From assembly GCA_003427395.1 (NCBI GenBank), contig BFEA01000158.1, forward strand, positions 2,728,399-2,762,308: a stretch of 33,910 nucleotides of DNA. The letters run 5' to 3'. The DNA is from Chara braunii. Its lineage: Eukaryota; Streptophyta; Charophyceae; Charales; Characeae. Of this stretch, positions 10,097 to 18,600 are shown one piece after another. The first letter of the stretch is position 1. Each line of letters begins with the position of its first letter. The notes under the pieces were generated by a model, which was not told the DNA's origin, did not search any database, and saw only the letters and a list, made by a program, of their open reading frames with translations. The translations under genes were made by a program, and so were the position numbers.

Positions 10097-10150
10097 CGGC
10101 CAAGGCCCCTGACTCTGTGTAACAGGTCCAAGATTATTTTAAAAAAAAGG
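10097..10150 (+). mobile_element. short retroposon S2, 3' fragment (copy c)
   Basis: GGCCAAGGCCCCTGACTCTG and the following bases to an 8-base A run parallel the end of copy a (CCGGCCTCCCCTGATTCGTT). As in copy a, the A run abuts a hairpin element that starts GGGGTAACTTC. Confidence 0.4.
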
Positions 10151-10358
10151 GGTAACTTCAGTAGAGTCACAAAAACGAGTTGTAATTGCACTATCATAAT
10201 GGGGCAAGATACAGTTTGCAGTTGCACTTCGGGCACCCAACCTGGCCAGAAAACTGGGTTGTATACAGTGCCGGAACTGCGATTCGAAACTGTATCTTGG
10301 CCCGCAGTGCAATTAGAACTCACTTTTGTGGCTCTGGCGGAGTTTCCATGCCCCCCCA
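10151..10358. mobile_element. hairpin element F, copy 2, almost fully palindromic
   Basis: The outer arms (GGGGTAACTTC through GTAATTGCACT, and the inverse near 10305-10355) match copy 1. The inner part is also palindromic: GGCAAGATACAGTTTGCAGT near 10203 pairs with the inverse of ACTGTATCTTGGCC near 10285, and GGGCACCCAA with TTGGGT-like sequence at the tip. Arms are about 100 bases each, so a transcript would fold into one long hairpin. Flanked on the right by A-rich DNA. Confidence 0.7.
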
Positions 10359-10570
10359 AAAAAAAAAAACAAAAAAAAAAACAGGTTCAAGCTATCCGAC
10401 AGCAGAAAGTGTGTTCCCCCCTCCCCCCTCCTTTTCTTTTTCACCCTTTTTCTTATATTATTAGGGCCCAGTGCCCAAGGCAAAAGACAATGTCCAAAGT
10501 TACAGATTCAGGGCCCGCAAGGCCTCCAAACCCACTTCGTCCGGTGGACCCCCTCCCCTGTACAAATTGT

Positions 10571-10740
10571 TTTTTTTTTTTTTTCTGAAAAAAAATCAAT
10601 TCATTGCGAATTCAGATAAGAAGAGGCCGGGGACCTCACAATTCAACCCGGTAGTGGCTCTGGCAGCTTCAGCCAGTTTAGCTTATAACAATCAACTTTT
10701 AATCCATCAACCAACCTTAACAGCTAATCTAACTGTAGAA
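10571..10740 (-). mobile_element. short retroposon S2, copy b, with target duplication
   Basis: Flanked by a perfect 14-bp duplication CCTGTACAAATTGT (10557-10570 and 10741-10754). A T run starts at the left edge, i.e. a poly(A) tail on the minus strand. The body shares GGTTGAATTGTGAGGTC and CCGGCCTC with copy a. No protein coding. A bona fide target-primed insertion. Confidence 0.8.
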
Positions 10741-10914
10741 CCTGTACAAATTGTCAGGCAGATGGAAAAATGCACTTGTTGAGGCAAAAAAAAAAGAAGA
10801 AAAAAAAGCCTTAGATAAGTAGTAGAGTAGATAAATCTCATGCACCATGCAAGCCCTGTGAAACACAAAAGCCTTAGGGCTGGAAATGGTGAATCTGTAT
10901 AGCCTGGGTGTCGG

Positions 10915-10958
10915 GGGGTCCAGTGGGGTCACGTGGGGTCCAGTGGGGTCACATGGGG
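10915..10958. repeat. 20-bp tandem repeat, two copies
   Basis: GGGGTCCAGTGGGGTCACGT is followed by GGGGTCCAGTGGGGTCACAT and a partial third copy. G-rich, inside the hAT-like element. Confidence 0.9.
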
Positions 10959-11216
10959 ATGTGTTGTGTTCGCGGAATTGCCTGAAGTGCATTTTCAAAT
11001 TGTTTTCGTGTGTAAGGTTCCCCCTAACTGTACATAGACTAGAGAGAGGATGAGACAGATGCATACTACCAAGAAGATGAGATAAATGAGAAAAGAATAT
11101 AGCTTACTTTGAAAAAAAAAAAAAAAAAAAGTTTTGCGGGGTGCCTACCGGTCGGCGCCGACGGCGCCTACCGTCGGCTGGGTCCAGGGCCGCCGACCAT
11201 CGGCGTGACTACCCTG

Positions 11217-11322
11217 CTTGCCGGTGGAATAGGAAATGGACTGACGCTCCCCAGAATGGATATGGACTCATGGAGCCAGGGCCATAAGGACCTGTTTTGT
11301 TTTAAAAAAAAAAAGAAAAAAA
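11217..11322 (+). mobile_element. LINE-C, 3' end and A tail (second part)
   Basis: Continues LINE-C after the hAT-like insertion: CTTGCCGGTGGAATAGG, ACTGACGCTCCCCAGAATGG, AGCCAGGGCCATAAGGACCT, then an A-rich tail to 11322. LINE-A ends with the same sequence at about 19968-20035. The right target duplication of LINE-C (TACTACTGTT) follows at 11328-11337. Confidence 0.92.
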
Positions 11323-11337
11323 GTAATTACTACTGTT

Positions 11338-11879
11338 ATCACAGTTGGAAGCAGCAGCACATGCAGCAGGGGAGTGACAGCTCTAGATGATTGTTGTAGA
11401 GGAGTAATGACAATTGCACCTTTTCAAGATGGGCTTCCAAAACACGCTGGAACCCGATGCTGGGCGAAAATATGCCAGCACAAAGTGCCATGGCCTGCCA
11501 CCCTGTGGCCGCCTTTAACCTTTGGACATTCAAATATGACATCATCATAGCCACCCAGAACAAACACCACCATGAGAGAAAAATAACAGAACAATTAGGA
11601 AAGTGATGGAACGAATCAGTAGATTCAACACTAAGAAAAAAGGTCATTCACTTCTGAAACAAACCTTCCAGTTTTCTTACTCAGCAATTCCAAAAGAGAA
11701 GCAGCAAAAGGCGCAAAGTTGAAAAGAATCAGCAGATTTGACCTAGGCTATACTGTTTTTCCGGGCGCCCAAGAACCCAACTTGTGCCCTGATACACGCC
11801 CGGGTGCCCGGCCGGGTATGAACATAGTTGACCTTACTAGAGGCCGGCAGGGATTTTCCTGCAAGTTGGTTCGGCCTGG
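11338..11879. other. no gene seen
   Basis: No recognised coding region. GC-rich palindromic words (CGGGCGCCC, GCCCGGGTGCCCGGCCGGG) lie near 11762-11815. Confidence 0.4.
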
Positions 11880-12887
11880 AAGTGTCTGGTAGCTGTCTGG
11901 TAGGTAATATTGGTCCAGGGCCTGAATGTAGGCCAGTAAAAGTCCAGATTCAGGGTCTTTAGGTAGATATATCAGTCTGCAATTCTGTTCCTACCAAAAA
12001 CAGGAACATCCGGTAGGCCTAGTGCACTCGAGGAAGGCCGGGTCGTGGTAGGAAGTGCCCGGCCAAGAGATACTGGAGGTTGGGCAGGTAAAAGTATATT
12101 GTTTGGGGCAATGAGTATTCCACTCATTCACCCGGCAGTCATGTCGCTGCTCCACCCAGAGGGAGAGGTTGGATGAGCTCCTAGAGGTTGAAGGTGGAGC
12201 TGGAGGGTGAAGGAGAAGACCTCACATGGCTATGGAGTAGTAGTAGGGAGAGGTAGGAGAAGCCCTAGGCTATTGTGGCAGAGAGAGAAACCCCTGACCG
12301 GGCTATGGTGCTAGATAGACGTTGAAGGAGAAGGATGGAGGTGGGAACCGGTAAGGAGACTCACCTTTGGCTATGGTGGGCTGGCGTCTTCATCTTCTTG
12401 GTAGGTGCTGCATCAACAATTGCCCCTGTAGGGTTACCGTTTGGACATGGGCATCATCTGAAAGATAGGCATGGCGATAGATAAGAGTGGACAACATGAG
12501 AGTAGTTGCATTGTCCTTTGGACATCCAAGGTAGCTCTGATGTTCCGCCATAGCTAGTAGCCATACCAAGTAGGGAAGAGAGGGGAAGTGAGCTAAAGGA
12601 GGGTTCTCTCTAATCTGGCTGTAAGGGGGATTGATCGGACATTGATTATGTTCATTCATTAATTGTTGTTGTTATCTATTATAGATAATTCATTGCAGGT
12701 GATGAAGAGGGAGAGAGGATGATGGTGAGATAGGGAAGGAGATGACATTGGTTTCAACTTGGGTGCTTTTTTCTTCTCTCCTTCATTCATCTTCATTCCT
12801 AGACTCCTTGTTCTTCTATTTGAGTTGTGATGAATGGCCTTGTCTCATCTTTGAATTTTGAATTACGAAATGGGCAGGATCATAGCA
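11880..12887 (-). repeat. diverged third copy of the 1.25-kb repeat
   Basis: Same order of landmarks as the left arm 1430-2682, read left to right: TCAGTCTGCAAT-type sequence, GCTATGGTGG motifs (12299, 12372) next to inverse splice-donor-like CTCACC, CATCTTCTTGGTAGGTGCTGC corresponding to CATCACCTTGTTGGGCGGTG, a TTCATTCAT block, and the end GGGCAGGATCATAGCA (about 12871-12887) matching GCCCAGGATCATAACA. The central TTC microsatellite is reduced. The left limit is uncertain. Confidence 0.5.
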
Positions 12888-12894
12888 AAAGGGG

Positions 12895-12922
12895 AAAAAA
12901 AAAAGAAAAGAAAAAAAAGCAG
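12895..12922 (+). mobile_element. insertion consisting only of an A-rich tail, with target duplication
   Basis: A 28-base A-rich segment lies between perfect copies of CATAGCAAAAGGG (12881-12893 and 12923-12935). Removing it leaves an uninterrupted flank. This looks like a retroinsertion truncated down to its tail. Confidence 0.6.
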
Positions 12923-12935
12923 CATAGCAAAAGGG

Positions 12936-13425
12936 TAGTTCAAACGAAAAACAATGAAGATGTGGCAAAATAAGCGAAACACTTAACATAATTTATGGGG
13001 GCAGGACCATGACCACTCCATGTGCATCCATGCATTTGGATATGGTGTAAGAGAGGTGGGACTCAAAGATTGTGTATGTGCGGCTGTGGGAATGAGATGG
13101 AGGAGGAAGCGAAGACTGTGACAGCACAAGCAAGGCATGTGCATAAGTGCAACAGACAAAGTGGGAGGTTGAGAGCGTAGGGGCCTGTGAGAGTGAGAGG
13201 AAGAGATGACGATGAATACACTTTCTGACATAGATGAACGCATGCATACAACTATCTGGAGTGGCAGGAACAAGCACAACATGCACACAAAGACACATAG
13301 AGTATTATAGACAGACACACAAACATCATTCACTGGTACCTGTCAGGATGATCAGTTGTTTGCTTGCATATTTGACAGAAGATCTCATCTCGGACATCCA
13401 CATCTGCAATCCCAATCTTCAGAAT
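12936..13425. other. no gene seen
   Basis: No domain or RNA gene recognised; frames of about 100 codons on the minus strand are rich in low-information residues and overlap one another. Confidence 0.4.
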
Positions 13426-13660
13426 CTCCCGTATGTGAAAGATAGGACTTTTGTTTGTGGTCAAGTCACCCATGAATGACATCAAATCTGAGACAATACC
13501 CTCCCCCACCCCATACTGTCAAGGAGAATGCACATGAAGAAGCTCTCGTATGTGAAAGATAAGATCTTTCATTAGCAACACGCCCATAGATGGCATGAAA
13601 TCTAGTATGAAACCCTTCCCGGAGCCTTATTCGCAAGGAGAATGAACCTCATGAAATTGT
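13426..13660. repeat. diverged tandem duplication, 117-bp unit
   Basis: CTCCCGTATGTGAAAGATAG (13426) recurs as CTCTCGTATGTGAAAGATAA (13543). Later pairs are CATGAATGACATCAAATCT with ATAGATGGCATGAAATCT and CAAGGAGAATG with the same word 117 bases on. Confidence 0.8.
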
Positions 13661-13712
13661 ACATAATAGATGCATTTCACTTGAGGTACCACAATGCAGT
13701 CTTCTCTTCCTC

Positions 13713-13737
13713 CTGTCTCTTATACACATCTAGATGT
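13713..13737. other. sequencing-adapter remnant (Tn5 mosaic end / Nextera junction)
   Basis: CTGTCTCTTATACACATCT is the 19-base Tn5 mosaic end used in tagmentation libraries. The next six bases (AGATGT) continue into the reverse mosaic end as in the mate-pair junction adapter, after which the match stops. This is library-derived sequence left in the assembly, 35 bases before the N gap, not genomic DNA. Confidence 0.93.
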
Positions 13738-13772
13738 CTGCTTGTGAACAGTATTTCCCCCCCTACGTTGAT

Positions 13773-13926
13773 NNNNNNNNNNNNNNNNNNNNNNNNNNNN
13801 NNNNNNNNNNNNNNNNNNNNNNNNNNNNNNNNNNNNNNNNNNNNNNNNNNNNNNNNNNNNNNNNNNNNNNNNNNNNNNNNNNNNNNNNNNNNNNNNNNNN
13901 NNNNNNNNNNNNNNNNNNNNNNNNNN
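13773..13926. other. assembly gap, 154 N
   Basis: Run of unspecified bases between the adapter remnant and a microsatellite cluster. The join across it is not supported by readable sequence. Confidence 0.99.
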
Positions 13927-13969
<43 letters not shown>

Positions 13970-14119
13970 ACCGCTCAGCTGTTTTGAGAGCCTCCTTCTT
14001 CTTCTTCTTCTTCTTCTTCTTCTTCTTCTTCTTCTTCTTCTTCTTCTTCTTCTTCTTCTCCCTTCTCCTTCTCCTTCTCCTCCTCCTCCTCCTCCTCCCT
14101 TCTCCCTTCTCCCTTCCCC

Positions 14120-14151
<32 letters not shown>

Positions 14152-14152
14152 G
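13927..14152. repeat. compound microsatellites (GT)n, (CTT)n, (CTC)n, (TTG)n
   Basis: GT repeats 13927-13966, CTT repeats about 13993-14060, CTC/CTTCTC repeats to about 14118, TTG repeats 14119-14152. Long six-frame reading frames here are products of the repeats. An exact 18-bp direct repeat, TTGGCCATCATTGTCATC, occurs at 14150-14167 and 14237-14254. Confidence 0.97.
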
Positions 14153-14320
14153 GCCATCATTGTCATCGACAATATTGGCACGTTTGTCATTGGTCGGTCG
14201 TTATCATCAATTGACATAGCAACCTTCAACTTCTCCTTGGCCATCATTGTCATCAAACACCGAATTTGAGACTTGTCACCGCACCATTACTTTTGTGCCG
14301 CTGTAATTTTTGTCGACATG

Positions 14321-14821
14321 CAGGGTGGGCCCCACGACAGTCGGCGGCCCTTGACTAGTCAGCTACCAACCCGCCGACCGATCGGCTGGTCGGCACCTAC
14401 CGATCGGGGGTCGTTGGCACCCCACAAAAAGAAAAAAGAAAAAAAAGCTCCAGATCCCCTAATAACACCACCAACACCCGCATAGCGGCCCCCAATACCC
14501 CCATACACCCTCCCAACACCCCCAAACCGCACCCAACACCCTCATTACCCCCCCAATACCCCCTATATCACCCCTATATCCCCCTATACCCCCCTATACG
14601 CCAACCCCAACCCCCCCCATACACCCCCCCATCCCCAAAAGTTTCTCAGCGGATTTGGGCTGTACTCAGCAAGCGCAGTACAGCCCCCAACTCAGATTTG
14701 AAAAAAAATCAGTGGACGGTTGTTTTCTGACTGGTCGGCAGACCGTCGACCGGTCGGCGCTACTGGTCGGCTGCAATACGGTCGGCAGTCGGGGTCGGCG
14801 GTCGGCAGGGATGCTACCCTG
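14321..14821. mobile_element. 501-bp hAT-like MITE with a C-rich core
   Basis: Ends CAGGGTGG and the inverse CAGGGTAG are flanked by an 8-bp duplication with one mismatch (TCGACATG 14313-14320, TCAACATG 14822-14829). Subterminal zones carry many CGGTCGGC, CCTACCG and ACCGATCGG words, like those of the 7745-11216 element, so both belong to one family. The core (14455-14640) is a degenerate CCCCTATA/CCCCAA array, G-rich on the other strand. A 10-bp hairpin GGGCTGTACT / AGTACAGCCC spans about 14657-14687. No coding capacity. Confidence 0.85.
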
Positions 14822-14829
14822 TCAACATG

Positions 14830-15245
14830 GCTGAAATCATTCTTTTACCATCATTTTTATCGTTGTCGTCAACTTGTCAACATTTCCATCAACCTTGCCA
14901 TAACTGATGATGATTAAATTTTGTGAAAGAGGCGTTCTTCGTAATTGTTATGGTGGCCACCTTGTCATTAACTCCGACCACATACATCATCATCCCTCTG
15001 AAAAGTGGAATTTGGGGTGGGTGTTATTTTGGAGGCAACCCTAGGTAAGGGGTTGCAGGCCCCCACACATCAAGAAGGAGGGGGGGGATATGTAAGGAGC
15101 AGTCGTTAATCCTTCCTGAGTTGTAGCAACCAATACCACAAGCTTAAGAAGGGTGACAGCAAGTTGAGTGATGTATGCTTTGCCGAAGGGGTTTTCTGCT
15201 GGAAGAAGCCAGAGTTACCTTAGCTGTTGTTGGATATCTGACAGT
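14830..15245. other. no gene seen
   Basis: Low-complexity CATCAT/GTCATC words at 14845-14990, then unique sequence with no recognised feature. Confidence 0.4.
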
Positions 15246-15281
15246 CCACTATGGTGGACTGAAAGGGACTACTCTGCATGT
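15246..15281 (+). repeat. 36-bp repeat, copy 1
   Basis: ACTATGGTGGACTGAAAGGG plus ACTACTCTGCATGTT. The same words with one early mismatch recur at 23318-23353, on the other side of the LINE-B/LINE-A complex. CTATGGTGGACT is also in the 2924-4211 repeat (near 3281). Confidence 0.8.
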
Positions 15282-15340
15282 TTTGAGGCCTGTTCCGTAT
15301 AGCTACGTACATATGCCTGCAGCTTGGACGAGTTTACCTT

Positions 15341-15380
15341 TTTTTTCCTTTTCTTAGGAAAAAAAACAAAAACAGAACCT
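15341..15380 (-). mobile_element. LINE-B, last bases of 3' end and A tail
   Basis: Read on the minus strand: ATAAGGTTCTGTTTTTG, a short T-rich stretch, then AAGAAAAGGAAAAAAAAGG. This matches the terminal CATAAGGACCTGTTTTG plus tail of LINE-C, so it is the 3' end of LINE-B, cut off from its body by LINE-A. Confidence 0.7.
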
Positions 15381-15396
15381 TATACCAAAATCATCT

Positions 15397-16179
15397 CGTC
15401 TCTACACGGCAGGTTCTGTAATGGGCATGGAGGCAGACACAGTAGAAGGCAGATGGTGCCTCATGGATCTAAAATGGAAAGAGGAAGAATTCAGAGCAAT
15501 CACTGTATACGCACCAAACCGTTCCTCAGACAGAGCAACATTCATAACAAGCATTGGACATTTGATCACTCCCTTCTCAGCCTGCATTATGGCGGGGGAC
15601 TGGAACACGACTTTGGATCCCTCCACCGATTGTATTTCTAGATCCTCGGCTAGTCAGCCTACACAGGAGGCAGTGCCCATCCAGAAGTTGATACTGGATC
15701 ACAATCTGGTTGAACCATACCGTACTATGCATCCGGGGACAAAAACCTTGACACTGGTAAAAAAGAATCATGCACAACACACCGCTTTCTCGTTCATCGA
15801 TTACTTCCTTCTCTCAGAGATGCTAATGGGAACAGTCAAGAGTGCAAAGATTCTTCCCCTACAACCCTACCCGAAACTGGATCATAAACCCATTGCACTC
15901 ATTATCAGTTTTGATCAATATGTAAAAAAAGGTTCTAGCTTTCACAAACTGAACAACTCCCTCCTATTGAGCCAGTCCTTCCAGGTGGGAGTTAGGGAAT
16001 GCTGGAAGAATAAAAGGGGCAACTACCTACCTATCCATGATAGGTGGGAATGGTTTCAAGAAAGTTACTTTACATTATCACAAACGGTAGCCAAAATGTC
16101 AAGGAAATTGGCGAATGACAGAAAGCAGGAAACAAGCTCTGGAGACAGCCCTCAAAATCGCAAAGACAAATCTAATTGA
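15397..16179 (+). pseudogene. LINE-A endonuclease (EEP family), C-terminal part
   Basis: Homologue of the apurinic/apyrimidinic-like endonuclease that nicks the target for target-primed reverse transcription. Visible motifs: FRAITVYAPN, MAGDWNTTLDP (GDxN catalytic block), FIDYFLLS (the R/S-IDY substrate-binding block) and LDHKPIALII (the catalytic Asp-His block). About 250 residues; the N-terminal half is missing because the element is truncated at about 15381. The frame shifts at about 16130-16140 into that of the reverse transcriptase. Confidence 0.88.
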
Positions 16180-17458
16180 CAATCCTTCCTCGATGCTATA
16201 TACAAACGTTTTTCAAAAAGCCAGGGAAGAACTAACCATTTGGAGATGGTGGGAGTTGAAGGGCTTACAAATAAGAGCCAGAATGAACGAATATGAGCTG
16301 AGTGAATCGATGTCAAAACATTTCTTTGCAAGAATCAAAGCAAATGCAAGATCAAGTTCTATAAAAGGGTTGAAGACCCTTACAGGCCCACCCGAAACAT
16401 TAACGGACAACGAAGGAATGTTGAACATAGCCAGGGAATTCCATGAAGAGTTGTACCACACAAAGACCCCTATGCCCACTCCACCTAGCACTAGAGAAGC
16501 ACGGTCCAGGATGCATCAATATTTAGAACAAACAATATCAGAAGAGCAAGCTGAATCTTTTGACAAACCCATCACTCTGGAGGAACTGCAATTTGCAATA
16601 CAGAGTATGAATAACAACAAGGCACCTAGGATCGACGGACTAACGAAGGAATTATGGGAAAAGTTTTGGCTGCTTCTAGGGGAGGATCTGCTGAACTTCT
16701 ACAATGACAGTTGGCAAAAGGGGGGGTTAAGGAAGTTGTTGAGCAGTAGCGTGGTGGCCTTGTTATATAAAAAAGGTGACAAAGAAGATGTAAGAAACTA
16801 CAGACCTATATCGCTACTAACGCTCCCCTATAAAATCCTGGCCAAAGCCCTGGCCTTCAGGATCTTGGATCTGACAAACAAATGTTTTCACATCGACCAA
16901 ACAAACTTCATCCCTGGAAGGTACATACTGGACAACATACTTACCCTCAATGAGGCGGCCAATAAAGTCCGGGAAAAGAGGATTAACACAGCAATACTTT
17001 TCTTTGATTTTGAGAAGGCATACGACCAGGTCAATTGGGCCTTCCTCAATGCAAGCATGGAAAAGATGGGAGTAGGGCCGAACTTCAGGAAATGGGTACG
17101 TATTCTATACAACGACGCCATAGGTTGCGTCCAAGTCAACGGCCTGCTGTTAGAGTGCTACCCAATCTCACGTTCGGTCCGCCAAGGGGACCCGCTAGCA
17201 CCCCCAATTTTCTTGTTTGTGATGGAAGCAATAGCATCATTCCTACGCAAAGACCCTTCCATACACAGGCTACCAGAAGTGAATGTAGGATCAGCTCACC
17301 ATGTAAGATTTCCTACTGTAGTAATGTTTGCAGACGACCTCATTGTCCTCATTCGAGCCTCGGACTCATCTTTTGCTGTGCTAGTAAGAGCCATGGAAGC
17401 ATTCAGACTGGCATCAGAAACGAAAATCAATTGCGGAAAAACAATTCGGTGTCGTTAG
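16115..17458 (+). pseudogene. LINE-A reverse transcriptase domain
   Basis: RNA-directed DNA polymerase that copies the element's RNA at the nicked target. Motifs in order: NNNKAPRIDGLTKE (about residues 165-180; the usual G of P-G is R), NYRPISLL (about 227), FDFEKAYDQVNW (motif A, about 295), SVRQGDPLAP (about 355) and MFADDLIVL (motif C with the catalytic DD, about 404). About 447 residues in one frame, ending at a stop near 17456. A frameshift at about 17440 moves the homology to the next segment. Catalytic residues are intact but the protein is broken on both sides. Confidence 0.93.
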
Positions 17459-18600
17459 CCGAGGACATGATCCCCCGGCCCCAGGGTCCACAGGCAGCCA
17501 TGACTTGGGAAACACCAGACACTACCATGCGATACCTGGGTATTCTGATGACTAAAGAAGGTCGGGCCCCTCAAATGGCCCAGAATGTACTCTCCAAACA
17601 AATAAGCAAGCTGGGCAGGTGGGGGAACACATTTACTTCCTTGTTGGGTCGCGCATTAGCCATTAATACATCCATCTTCTCAATGATGTGGTACATAGCT
17701 TCAATCTGGACAATCCCAGACCAATCTAAAGAAGGCCTGGCCCTTCAAATGGCCCAGAATGTACTCTCCAAACAAATAAGCAAGCTGGGAAGGTGGGGGA
17801 ACACATTTACTTCCTTGCTGGGTCGCGCATTAGCCATTAATACATCCATCTTCTCAATGATGTGCTACATAGCTTCAATCTGGACAATCCCAAACCAATC
17901 ACTTAAAGACCTCGACCGCAAAGCAAGAGTGTACCTATGGTCAGGAGACCCCAACAAAGTGAACTGTATACCAAAGATAGCATGGCATTATATCACAAGG
18001 CAACCAGACAAAGGGGGCCTGGGCATTATAGACCCTAAACAAGAAACAAAATCCCTACAAGTCAAATGGATTGTCAAACTACTGACCAAACCTGAATCAG
18101 CATGGAGCAAATTGGCCTTGGATAGCATAAGGGTTTTAGCCCCAACAGCGACACCAGCGAACATGTCCGGTTTATTTTGGGCAATGAATAAGGAATGGAT
18201 CCCAAAAACAGGCCGTAGAAATCAAAGAAGAGGAGCTCGTCCAAATCAAGCCAGGATTCCCACACCCTATTGGGCAGCCTTGCTTCAGATATGGTGGGAA
18301 ATTATGCCGAAGAAGGTAGGTAAACCCAGATCCAAAGAGGAGGTACTGAGGCAACCACTATTTGGCAACCCTTGGGTAAGAGATGAAAGCGATCACTCGC
18401 TCTCCCTCAAACCAAGGGGTATGCGATGGCTGTCATGGATAAAGCATGGAATCTGGAGAGTGAGCCATATATGGGACGAAGAAAAAAAAGATTGGCTGAC
18501 CAATCAAGAACTTACCACCCGCCTAAAGGATGCCATCGACGGGAGGAGAATCTGCAAACTATCATCAAATGCATTCCAGAAGGCTGGAAGGAGCTGCTGA
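17443..18600 (+). pseudogene. LINE-A region downstream of reverse transcriptase (thumb/connector)
   Basis: Continues the same protein in another frame: MRYLGI, the LSKQISKLGRW and LGRALAINTSIFSMM segment, IAWHYITRQPDKGGLGI, VKWIVKLL and EEVLRQPLFGNPW, all paralleled in LINE-B. A 174-bp segment is duplicated in tandem and in frame. Homology moves to a third frame at about 18550, and this frame stops at 18600. Confidence 0.88.
17554..17901 (+). repeat. 174-bp in-frame tandem duplication inside LINE-A
   Basis: 17554-17727 is repeated at 17728-17901 with few differences (GGTCGGGCCCC against GGCCTGGCCCT, GTGGTAC against GTGCTAC). The unit is 58 codons and keeps the frame open, so the protein would have two copies of the LSKQISKLGRW to WTIP segment. 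LINE-B has one copy. Confidence 0.95.

Larger units (their letters stand above)
7745..11216. mobile_element. 3,472-bp hAT-like DNA transposon, non-autonomous, inserted in LINE-C
   Basis: Ends are CAGGGTTGTT (left) and the inverse of CAGGGTAGTC (right). They are flanked by a perfect 8-bp duplication, CTTGCCGG (7737-7744 and 11217-11224). Joining the outer flanks rebuilds the 3' end of LINE-C as seen in LINE-A. Eight-base duplications and CAGGG ends are hallmarks of the hAT superfamily. Subterminal zones (7755-7850 and 11140-11205) are dense in GCGCCTACCG and CGGTAGGCG words in both orientations, probable transposase binding sites. No transposase frame is present inside; the interior is filled with other elements and low-complexity DNA. 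Confidence 0.88.

Noticed and set aside
13642-14219. Long open frames of 160-190 codons across the gap and microsatellites
   Set aside because: They are translations of N, GT, CTT and TTG repeats and contain no real protein signal.
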